Source of the DNA: Mesorhizobium sp. B2-7-2
GTDB lineage: Bacteria > Pseudomonadota > Alphaproteobacteria > Rhizobiales > Rhizobiaceae
DNA: 64,000 nt
Assembly (NCBI RefSeq): GCF_006440775.1
Contig: NZ_VFTZ01000008.1
Coordinates: 186,001 to 250,000 of the forward strand
Reading direction: 5' to 3'
Shown: one piece after another, positions 29,272 to 36,642 of the stretch
How the letters are laid out: every line of letters starts with the position of its first letter
How positions within the stretch are numbered: the first letter of the stretch is position 1
Notes under the pieces: model-generated
Seen by the model: the letters and a program-made list of their open reading frames with translations, nothing else
Database searches by the model: none
Told to the model about the DNA's origin: nothing
Program-made: the position numbers and the translations under genes

Positions 29272-30645
29272 ATGCCGACCGAGGTCATTCTTCCCAAGGT
29301 CGACATGGATATGGCGACCGGACAGATCTCGCGCTGGTTCGCCGAGGAGGGCGCGCACGTCAAGAAAGGCGACGTGCTTTTCGAGATCGAGACCGACAAG
29401 GCGGCGATGGAGATCGATGCGCCGGCCAGCGGCACGCTGCGCGACGTCACCGGCAAGGAGCGCGTCGACATTCCGGTCGGTGAGCCCGTCGCCTGGATCT
29501 ATGCCGACGACGAAGTGTATTCCGCTGAGACGACGCAGAACAAGGCTCCAATCTCCCCCCAAGTGGGGGAGATGTCGGCGAAGCCGACAGAGGGGGGCGC
29601 TGTCCTACCAACGTCTCATTCTGTCGCGCCCCCCTCTGCCCTGCCGGGCATCTCCCCCACAGGGGGGGAGATCAGCCAATCGCCGACCATTGGGCGCGCG
29701 ACGCCGCTTGCGCGCCGCTTGGCCCGTGAGGCGGGTCTTGCGATTGCGGACGTGAAAGGCAGCGGTCCGCGTGGTCGCGTCGTGCGTGCCGACGTTGAGG
29801 CCGCAGTCGCCGCAAAAGGCGCTGCCGTCCCTGCTCGACCGGCCGCCGAGGTCTCGGCCGCCGCCCCGTCCGCTCCGGCGGCCGCGCCGAAACCGATGTC
29901 GGACGACCAGGTGCTGAAGCTGTTCGCCGAAGGCTCCTACGAGCTGGTGCCGCACGACAACATGCGCAAGACCATCGCGCGTCGCCTCGTCGAGGCGAAG
30001 TCCACCATCCCGCATTTCTATTTGACGCTGGATTGCGAGCTCGACGCGCTGCTTGCGCTGCGCACGCAGCTCAATGCCGCAGCCCCGATGCGGAAGACCG
30101 ACAAGGGCGAGGCGCCGGCCTACAAGCTCTCGGTCAACGACATGGTGATCAAGACCATGGCGATGGCGCTGATGGCGGTGCCGGATGCCAATGCCTCGTG
30201 GACCGAGAACGCCATGGTCAAGCACAAGCACGCCGATGTCGGCGTCGCCGTGTCGATCCCCGGCGGCCTGATCACGCCGATCATCCGGCATGCCGACGAA
30301 AAGACGCTGTCGGTCATCTCCAACGAGATGAAGGACCTGGCCGGCCGCGCCAGGAGCCGCAAGCTGAAGCCGGAAGAATATCAGGGCGGCACGACGGCGG
30401 TATCCAATCTCGGCATGTTCGGTGTCAAGGACTTTGCCGCCGTCATCAACCCGCCGCATGCGACGATCCTGGCGGTCGGCGCCGGCGAGGAACGGGCGGT
30501 GGTCAAGAAGGGCGAGATCGGAATAGCCACCGTGATGTCGGTGACCTTGTCGACCGATCACCGCGCCGTCGACGGCGCGCTTGGCGCCGAACTCCTCGGC
30601 GCCTTCAAGCGCTTGATCGAAAACCCGATGGGCATGCTGGTGTAA
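29272..30645 (+). CDS. 2-oxoacid dehydrogenase E2 (dihydrolipoyl acyltransferase)
   Basis: The 457-residue protein has a lipoyl domain (lipoylated Lys43 in EIETDKAAMEID), an E3-binding domain (TPLARRLAREAGLAIADVKG, about residues 143-175) and the catalytic domain with DHRAVDG near the C-terminus. The linker between the first two domains, residues about 93-136, is encoded by an in-frame pair of palindromic repeats (29548-29679), related to the pair at 10499-10662. No lpd (E3) gene is in the window, so E3 must be shared. Confidence 0.95.
   Translation: MPTEVILPKVDMDMATGQISRWFAEEGAHVKKGDVLFEIETDKAAMEIDAPASGTLRDVTGKERVDIPVGEPVAWIYADDEVYSAETTQNKAPISPQVGEMSAKPTEGGAVLPTSHSVAPPSALPGISPTGGEISQSPTIGRATPLARRLAREAGLAIADVKGSGPRGRVVRADVEAAVAAKGAAVPARPAAEVSAAAPSAPAAAPKPMSDDQVLKLFAEGSYELVPHDNMRKTIARRLVEAKSTIPHFYLTLDCELDALLALRTQLNAAAPMRKTDKGEAPAYKLSVNDMVIKTMAMALMAVPDANASWTENAMVKHKHADVGVAVSIPGGLITPIIRHADEKTLSVISNEMKDLAGRARSRKLKPEEYQGGTTAVSNLGMFGVKDFAAVINPPHATILAVGAGEERAVVKKGEIGIATVMSVTLSTDHRAVDGALGAELLGAFKRLIENPMGMLV
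29548..29679. repeat. Palindromic repeat pair inserted in-frame within E2
   Basis: Two inverted units (about 29548-29602 and 29625-29679) carry the same ATCTCCCCCC/AGGGGGGCGC features as the intergenic pair at 10499-10662. The insertion is an exact multiple of three and has no stop codon; it encodes the E2 residues ISPQVGEMSAKPTEGG and PPSALPGISPTGGEIS. Confidence 0.85.
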
Positions 30646-30781
30646 GCCAGTCCCTGCAGGGCCTTGATCCGGCTTGCTTACGCCACAGGCCCTCCGATCA
30701 CCGACTTGTCAGGCCGGCAGCTAGCGCAAATCCCGGCCCGGTGCTTGAAGCCGCCGTCATTTCGTTCCACATCGGGGCGCG

Positions 30782-31942
30782 ATGAACGGCAAGATGCGGG
30801 AATGGTTTCGGAATTGGCGGTGGGCCTTGGCCGCATCGCTATTCCTGCATACCCTGATCGCAGCGTTCTTGTTCTTTGGCCTGCCGAGACCCGAGCAACA
30901 GCCGGACCAGCAGGAACAGCCGGTCAACGTCGCGATCGTGCCGCCGCCCGAGCAGCCCAAGCCGAAGCCCGCTCCAAAGCCGCCGGAGCCGAAGCCTGAA
31001 AAGAAGGCTGAAAAGCCGCCCGAGCAGGCCGTGCAAAAGCCACCGCCTCCGCAACCGCCGAAACCCCAGGACGTTCCGGTTCTGAAGCGCGTTTTTCAGT
31101 ATGGCGAGAAGGATACCGGCCCGGAGAAATCTCTCAACGGCAGCAGCGCGCCGGCCAACGCTCCGTCGCCGGCCAAGGATGAACCCGCGAAGCCGCCCGT
31201 TTCATCGCAGCCCGCGCCCAACCAGCCGGCCCCGCCTGCAACGCCCGAGCAGCAGGCGGACACCAACAAGGCTCAAGAGAAGCCGGTAACCACTGCGCCG
31301 GACGAAAAACCCGCGCAAAGCGAGGAGAAGCAGGCAACTGAGGACACTGACAAACAGCAGCAGGACAAGCAGGAGCCGCAAACCGCCGAAAAGCAAGCTG
31401 CCGAAACGCCAAAGCCGTTGACGGCCGAGGCCGGCGACAAGCCTGCGCCGGCCGAAAAAGCAAAGCCCAAGCCTTCCAAGGCGATGAAGTTCAAATCCGC
31501 AAGAGCTCTGAGAGCGCCGAGCGGGAACCCGGGAAGGTCAAGCCCCGCCGACAGCGAGGTTGCGGGATCGCCGATCTATTCCGGCCTGCCGGGCGTCAGA
31601 AAGCTTTACTCGCCGGGTGCGACCGGCAACGCGTTGGCCACAAGCTCGATGGAGAACGTGCCGCGCGATCAGCGCGTAGCCAACCTGTGCGCCAACGTTC
31701 TGAACCAGGAATTGCAGAGTGCCGATTACTCGCCCAAATGGCTGCCGACCATTCCCTTGAAACAAGGCAATGTTCTTAACCCTCCGCAGGCTGCCTTCAG
31801 CACGACAACCCAGTGGTATGATCTCAGCTTCCGCTGCGAGGTCGACGCCGATGCAACGAGGGTCCTGTCCTTCAACTTCCGCGTGGGGGGATTGGTCCCG
31901 CCTGGGGAGTGGACCCGGCGTCGCTTCCCAAGTCTCCGCTAG
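30782..31942 (+). CDS. DUF930 protein with TonB-like proline-rich region
   Basis: A 386-residue protein with one N-terminal membrane segment (WALAASLFLHTLIAAFLFFG), then about 180 residues rich in Pro, Lys, Glu and Gln that should span the periplasm as in TonB, and a C-terminal DUF930 domain (residues about 290-386; LCANVLNQELQSADYSPKW and YDLSFRCEVDADATRV). It is likely an inner-membrane-anchored envelope protein. Its partner is unknown. Confidence 0.85.
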   Translation: MNGKMREWFRNWRWALAASLFLHTLIAAFLFFGLPRPEQQPDQQEQPVNVAIVPPPEQPKPKPAPKPPEPKPEKKAEKPPEQAVQKPPPPQPPKPQDVPVLKRVFQYGEKDTGPEKSLNGSSAPANAPSPAKDEPAKPPVSSQPAPNQPAPPATPEQQADTNKAQEKPVTTAPDEKPAQSEEKQATEDTDKQQQDKQEPQTAEKQAAETPKPLTAEAGDKPAPAEKAKPKPSKAMKFKSARALRAPSGNPGRSSPADSEVAGSPIYSGLPGVRKLYSPGATGNALATSSMENVPRDQRVANLCANVLNQELQSADYSPKWLPTIPLKQGNVLNPPQAAFSTTTQWYDLSFRCEVDADATRVLSFNFRVGGLVPPGEWTRRRFPSLR

Positions 31943-32319
31943 TTCCCCGACGCAGGGATTTTGAAAGGTTGCCGTTTGTCTGGTGCAAGATTTTCCGTTC
32001 ATGTCCGTGCAATCAGCGCAAACGCCGGGGATTGGTTGAAGCCGCCCCAACGTCGTCATTCTATGGCGGAGCAAGGAGCGAAGCGACGCGGCGCAGACCA
32101 TAGAATCCATGCCGTGACTTGGAAGCGCCGCCACGGTGCAAGATTTTGCTCCGTTGCACGCCTTGGCGAAGGTAGCGGCATGGATTCCAGGGTCTTCGCG
32201 ACGGAGCTTCGCTCCTTGCTCCGCCCTGGAATGACGATCGCGATGGGTGTTTCGGCCAATCTCCACCTGCCAACGCAAACAGAGCGGACCGGTCAAAATC
32301 CCTGTGCAGTGCCACTAGT
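31943..32319. other. Intergenic region containing repeat pair
   Basis: About 380 bases between convergent genes. Half of it is the inverted pair of 61-base repeats at 32054-32236 (listed separately). The remaining sequence shows no gene. Confidence 0.6.
32054..32236. repeat. Inverted pair of 61-base REP-like repeats
   Basis: Arm 32054-32114 and the reverse complement of arm 32176-32236 align without gaps over 61 positions, both containing GGCGGAGCAAGGAGCGAAGC and ending GAATCCATGCCG. Each arm is internally palindromic at its ends (CATTCTATGG/CCATAGAAT; CATTCCAGGG/CCCTGGAATG). The spacer is 61 bases. This is the layout of a BIME-like element. Confidence 0.85.
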
Positions 32320-32991
32320 TCAGGCCGGCACACCAAGCCCGGCCAATTGCCGGCTGACGTCGTGCCAGTCGGCGCAGACGAAATCCGCGCCTGCGGCCTT
32401 CAGCCTGGCGCCGTGCTCGGGATAGGTATGCCCGCCGCCGGTATAGCCGATCGCGATCATGCCGGCCGCAACCGCGCCCTGGACGCCAAAAGGCGAATCC
32501 TCGACCACGATGCAGTCGGCGGGGTTCGCGCCCATTTTCTCGGCGGCGTACAGGAAGATGTCCGGCGCCGGCTTGCCGTTCTTCACCATCGAGGAGGAAA
32601 AGATCGCCTCGCCGAAGAAGCGCGACAGTCCGGTTACCGACAGGCTGTGGTTGATGCGTTCGACTGAAGATGACGAGGCGACACAGCGGTCACCGGCAAG
32701 CGCGCTCAGGAACGGCAGGACCCCCGGTGTCGGCTTCAGCTCCTCCGAAAAGAGCAGCTTGGTCTCGGCCCAGATGTCGCCGTCGGCGGTGGGCGGGAAC
32801 TGATGTCCCGTCAGTTCCTTGATTTTGACGATAATGTCGGCCTGCTTCATGCCGATGCATTGCGCGATGATGCCGCCATGGACGCCAGGCATGCCATGCT
32901 TCTCATAGACGCGCTCATAGGCCTTGGCGGCCAGCGGTTCGCTGTCGACGAGAACGCCGTCGCAGTCGAAAATCAGTCTAGGTTGCGCCAC
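32320..32991 (-). CDS. HAD-superfamily phosphatase (beta-phosphoglucomutase-like subfamily)
   Basis: The GTG at 32991 follows GGGAGAAG and gives 223 residues beginning VAQPRLIFDCDGVLVDSE, with the nucleophile Asp in DCDGV. Later HAD motifs are VASSSS, GKPAPDIFLYAAEKMG and VVEDSPFGVQGA. This subfamily includes sugar-phosphate and phosphoglycolate phosphatases. It lies upstream of a glucitol-type PTS, so it may dephosphorylate a polyol phosphate, but that is inference. Confidence 0.85.
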   Translation of the reverse strand: MAQPRLIFDCDGVLVDSEPLAAKAYERVYEKHGMPGVHGGIIAQCIGMKQADIIVKIKELTGHQFPPTADGDIWAETKLLFSEELKPTPGVLPFLSALAGDRCVASSSSVERINHSLSVTGLSRFFGEAIFSSSMVKNGKPAPDIFLYAAEKMGANPADCIVVEDSPFGVQGAVAAGMIAIGYTGGGHTYPEHGARLKAAGADFVCADWHDVSRQLAGLGVPA

Positions 32992-33079
32992 GCGCTTCTC
33001 CCGGCTCTGTGCCAATACGCACATCGCTATCGATAAAAAGTCAGATGTTCAATAGTTATGCGGATGCATCTCCTGCGCA

Positions 33080-33721
33080 TCAAAGCTGGCGCAGCGCCTC
33101 GCTGACCGGCGTGGATCCAAGCGCGCGCTGCATGGCCTGGCGCGACTGCGCGCGGTCGGGTGTGATCCAGTTGGGCTCGGCCCCGAGGAAGCGGTCGAGG
33201 AAGGCCACGGCATAGGCGGGCATTTCCGTAGCGTTCTCGCGGTAGGACCACCAGGTGCGCAGGTCGTCGGCGCATTTGTCGATGCTGGGCGCCGTGCCGA
33301 ACTCCTGCTCGTGCACTGCCAGGATCGCCGACACGCAGTAGTTGGTATAGAGAAAACCCTCCGGCCAGAAGCGCACGATTTCCGCCGTGCCGGCATTGGC
33401 TTCGGTCTCGATCATTTCGGTAAGACCGGAGACCTCTCGCGCCGGCGCCTGCCGGATCAACTCGCGCAGCACCAGCCCGGCGGCGAACACGATAAAGTCC
33501 GCGCGGTCGACAGCTGCGAATCGCTTCTGCGCTTCCATGACGTCGATCCAGTCGAGAAAGGCGCGCGTCAGCTTGGCCTCGTCGATCTCGAAACGAACGC
33601 CAAAGGTTTCCGACACCACCTTCGCGCTGCTGCGGAAAGTGGCGCGAAACCAGCGCAGCTGCCGCAGCCGGTGACGAAGGTCCGGCATAAGCGCCAGTTC
33701 GTGCCTGAAAGGCAGATCCAT
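33080..33721 (-). CDS. Hypothetical protein upstream of the PTS operon
   Basis: A 213-residue, mostly helical protein with no signal peptide or membrane segment. It is rich in tryptophan and aromatic residues (RWFRATFR, RTWWSYREN, IVRFWPEGFLYTNYC). I do not recognise a family. It is divergent from the PTS operon, separated by about 190 bases containing a TATAAT box. Confidence 0.65.
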   Translation of the reverse strand: MDLPFRHELALMPDLRHRLRQLRWFRATFRSSAKVVSETFGVRFEIDEAKLTRAFLDWIDVMEAQKRFAAVDRADFIVFAAGLVLRELIRQAPAREVSGLTEMIETEANAGTAEIVRFWPEGFLYTNYCVSAILAVHEQEFGTAPSIDKCADDLRTWWSYRENATEMPAYAVAFLDRFLGAEPNWITPDRAQSRQAMQRALGSTPVSEALRQL

Positions 33722-33807
33722 GTCTCATATCCCGTTTGACGACAGGCTAGCACAGCGCTGCCGTTGCCGAAATCGGTCAGCCGCCTGTGGAGCGTTACGG
33801 CGGCTAA

Positions 33808-33824
33808 TATAATACATGTTGACA
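33808..33824. promoter_or_regulatory. AT-rich promoter/operator candidate before the PTS operon
   Basis: A perfect TATAAT (33808-33813) is closely followed by TTGACA (33819-33824), an AT-rich island in GC-rich DNA about 90 bases before gutM. The two hexamers are in the wrong order to serve one promoter, so TATAAT may be the -10 of a regulator-dependent promoter and the second part of an operator or of another promoter. Confidence 0.35.
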
Positions 33825-33909
33825 TTCTAGGAAACAAATGTTCTCACTTTCGGGTCATCTCGCCTCCGTTCAATATGTGCCGGAGGAAGAGAATCGGGAG
33901 GAAACCGAA

Positions 33910-34347
33910 ATGGCGATCTGGCAGTGGGCGCTGCTTCTGCTGTTTGTCGTCTGGGCGCTGCAATCGCTCGGCGTCTGGCTGCAGATGCGGCATTATGCGG
34001 ACGTCTTCAAAGGCGTCACCGGAGAGTTCAAGGACGGCTTCGTCGGCGCCGGCAATTTCCGCGGCCGGCTCGCCAAGGGTACCATCGCGCTCGTCGTCGT
34101 GACGCCCGATCTCATCGTGCGCCGCATGATGGTCATGAGCGGCCGTTCGGTGCTCACCAAGTTCAAGCGACATGAAGAATTCGAGGGTATCCCCCTCGAT
34201 CGACTCCGGTCCAACCCTGCGATCATGGGGGAGGGGGAACCCGGTGTGGCCGAGGCCGTGAAACGGGCGATCGAGCAGATCGACCGCGCGCGGTCGGAGC
34301 CGGGGAAGAAGCCGGGCCTGTCCGGTTTGAACGTAGCAAGGGCTTAA
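33910..34347 (+). CDS. gutM: Glucitol operon activator GutM-like protein
   Basis: ATG 33910 with GGGAGGAAA upstream gives 145 residues. It starts with a membrane segment (WQWALLLLFVVWALQSLGVW) followed by a cytoplasmic domain containing GEFKDGFVGAGNFRGRLAKG. GutM is a co-activator of the E. coli glucitol operon. It is the first gene of the PTS operon here, before srlA. Confidence 0.85.
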   Translation: MAIWQWALLLLFVVWALQSLGVWLQMRHYADVFKGVTGEFKDGFVGAGNFRGRLAKGTIALVVVTPDLIVRRMMVMSGRSVLTKFKRHEEFEGIPLDRLRSNPAIMGEGEPGVAEAVKRAIEQIDRARSEPGKKPGLSGLNVARA

Positions 34348-34399
34348 GCGACGCCGGCAGCCGGCTGGGAATGACCGGCGGGGGTCATAAGGAGGAGAA

Positions 34400-35167
34400 A
34401 TGTCTGTAATTTCGTTATTGGCGCAGCATGCCGACCTAGCGGTGCACAACCTGCATGTCGCAGGCACCATGGTCTCGGATGCTGCCTGGCACGGCAAGCT
34501 CGGCGTCGAGCATGCCACCGATCACCTCGTGGTCCTGGCGCAGGCGACGACCGACAATGCGCCGGTCACAGCCGATCAGCTCAAGGAACAGCTGAAGAAT
34601 GTGCAGCAGGAAGAGCAGCTCGGCTGGCTGACGGCGATCGGCAAGTATTTCATCGGCATCTTCCAGAAGGGCGGCGAAGTATTCGCCGGCTTCGTCACCG
34701 GCATCATCCCGACCCTGGTCGTGCTGATGACCGCCTTCTACGCCGTCACCGAGCTGGTCGGCGAGGAGCGCGTCCACGGCCTCGCGCGCGGCGCCGGCCG
34801 CATCGCCCTGACCCGCTACACGGTGCTGCCGGTCCTGTCGGTGTTCTTCCTCACCAACCCGATGGCCTACACCTTCGGCTCCTTCCTGGAAGAAAAGCAC
34901 AAGCCTGCCTTCTACGACGCGGCGGTGTCCTATGTGCATCCGCCGCTCGGCCTCTTCCCGCATATCAACCCCGGTGAATATTTCGTCTGGGGCGGCATGC
35001 TGGTCGCGCTGCTCGATCTCGAGAAGCGGGGCGTCATCGCCAACGGCTATCACGTCAAGGTAGCCATCTGGTACGCCCTCGTCGGCCTCGTCGTCATCCT
35101 GCTGAAGGGCATGCTGACCGAGCGCATCACGGCCATCATGGCACGCCGCCAAGGCGTCGAGCTCTAA
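34400..35167 (+). CDS. srlA: PTS glucitol/sorbitol-family EIIC component
   Basis: ATG 34400 after AAGGAGGAG gives 255 residues, against 187 in E. coli SrlA. Family matches begin at residue 84 (FIGIFQKGGEVFAGFVTGI) and continue with LTNPMAYTFGSF and PHINPGEYFVWGG. Residues 1 to about 75 are an extra hydrophilic N-terminal extension without similarity to known PTS domains by eye. It forms part of the membrane channel with SrlE. Confidence 0.9.
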   Translation: MSVISLLAQHADLAVHNLHVAGTMVSDAAWHGKLGVEHATDHLVVLAQATTDNAPVTADQLKEQLKNVQQEEQLGWLTAIGKYFIGIFQKGGEVFAGFVTGIIPTLVVLMTAFYAVTELVGEERVHGLARGAGRIALTRYTVLPVLSVFFLTNPMAYTFGSFLEEKHKPAFYDAAVSYVHPPLGLFPHINPGEYFVWGGMLVALLDLEKRGVIANGYHVKVAIWYALVGLVVILLKGMLTERITAIMARRQGVEL

Positions 35168-35182
35168 GGGCGGGAGGACATC

Positions 35183-36187
35183 ATGGCCAAGACATACAAG
35201 GCAGTAAAGATATCGAGGGGCTCCACCGGTTGGGGCGGCCCGCTCGTCATCGAACCGACCGAGCAGCGCAGCAAGGTCGTGTCGGTAACCGGTGGCGGCA
35301 TTCATCCGGTGGCGCAGCTTATCGCCGACATGACCGGCGCCGAGGCGGTCGACGGCTTCAAGGCGCCGCCGATCGAAAGCGAGATGGCGGTCGTCGTCGT
35401 CGACTGCGGCGGCACCGCGCGCTGCGGCGTCTATCCGCGCAAGCGTATCCCGACCGTCAATCTGACACCGGTCGGCCAGGCGGGTCCGCTCGCCCAGTTC
35501 ATCACGGAAGACATCTACGTCTCGGGCGTGAAGCCGGCCAACGTCACGATGGCGGACGGATCCGAAGCGGTCACCACTGCGGGGGGAGCAGCATCAATGA
35601 GTACAAGCAACAACACCACTGCCAGGGCGGCCGAGCCGCTGCCGAACGAGGGCGGGCTTATCGGCCTGATCAGCTCGATCGGCCGTGTCATGGGCCGTGT
35701 CGTCGGCATCTTCTTCAACTCCGGCCGCCGCACCATCGATCAGGTTATCCGCAACGTGCTGCCCTTCATGGCCTTCGTGACCATGCTGATTGGCCTGATC
35801 CTCTACACCGGCATCGGCGACGTGCTGGCACAGCCGATGGGACCCTTGGCCAACAACATCGTCGGCCTGCTGGTCATCTCGGCCATCTGCGGCCTGCCGT
35901 TCCTGTCGCCCATCCTTGGCCCAGGCGCGGTCATCGCCCAGGTCATCGGCGTCGCCATCATCGGCCCGCAGATCGCCAACGGCACCATCTCGCCCGCAAT
36001 GGCGCTGCCGGCGTTGTTTGCCTACAACACCCAAGTGGGCTGCGACTTCGTTCCCGTCGGTCTGGCGCTCGGTGAGGCCAAGCCGAAGACGATCGAGATC
36101 GGCGTGCCGGCGGTGCTCATCAGCCGCCAGATCATGGGCCCGGTCTCCGTGCTGATCGCATGGGTCGTCTCCCTGATCGTGTTCTAA
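35183..36187 (+). CDS. srlE: PTS glucitol/sorbitol-family EIIB-C component
   Basis: The 334-residue protein matches SrlE along its length: the EIIB domain with the phosphorylated Cys75 in VVDCGGTARCGVYP, a linker (about residues 120-150) rich in Ser/Thr/Ala, and the C-terminal membrane domain with LPFLSPILGPGAVIAQVIGV and AYNTQVGCDFVPVGLALGEA. With SrlA and SrlB it imports and phosphorylates a polyol. The substrate is likely sorbitol or a related polyol, based on the family. Confidence 0.93.
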   Translation: MAKTYKAVKISRGSTGWGGPLVIEPTEQRSKVVSVTGGGIHPVAQLIADMTGAEAVDGFKAPPIESEMAVVVVDCGGTARCGVYPRKRIPTVNLTPVGQAGPLAQFITEDIYVSGVKPANVTMADGSEAVTTAGGAASMSTSNNTTARAAEPLPNEGGLIGLISSIGRVMGRVVGIFFNSGRRTIDQVIRNVLPFMAFVTMLIGLILYTGIGDVLAQPMGPLANNIVGLLVISAICGLPFLSPILGPGAVIAQVIGVAIIGPQIANGTISPAMALPALFAYNTQVGCDFVPVGLALGEAKPKTIEIGVPAVLISRQIMGPVSVLIAWVVSLIVF

Positions 36188-36213
36188 AAACGCGTAACAA
36201 CGAGGTTCGCCAT

Positions 36214-36594
36214 ATGTCGGTTCTTCTCAAGACACGGGTCACAGCTATCGGGCCTGAAGTGGCGGACCTCGCCGAGGGCGGCGTGGTCATCCTGTTCGCG
36301 GATGGCTCGCCTCCTGAACTCGCCGAAGTCTCGGTGCTGCACTTGGCAGAGCAGGGGCCCAGTGACGACGCGCCGCAAAAGGGCGCGTCGATCACGCTCG
36401 GACCGGTTTCGGCGACGATAACGGCGGTCGGCTCCACGGCCTGGAACAAGGTGCGCGAGATGGGCCATGTCGTGATCTCCTTCAACGGAGCATCCGAGGC
36501 CGAAAGGCCCGGCGAAGTCTGCGCATCCGAGGTCGACACCGGAGCGCTCGTGGCCGCCCTGACACCGGGCGCTGTCATCACCATCGCCGCCTGA
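36214..36594 (+). CDS. srlB: PTS glucitol/sorbitol-family EIIA component
   Basis: ATG 36214 gives 126 residues beginning MSVLLKTRVTAIG. The phosphorylated histidine sits in SVLHLAEQG. The fold is the unique glucitol-type EIIA. It accepts phosphate from the HPr domain of the adjacent fusion protein and passes it to Cys75 of SrlE. Confidence 0.92.
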   Translation: MSVLLKTRVTAIGPEVADLAEGGVVILFADGSPPELAEVSVLHLAEQGPSDDAPQKGASITLGPVSATITAVGSTAWNKVREMGHVVISFNGASEAERPGEVCASEVDTGALVAALTPGAVITIAA

Positions 36595-36642
36595 TAATAT
36601 CCGCGCTGTCTGTCGACGGCGCCCAAGCCTAGAGTAATTGCC

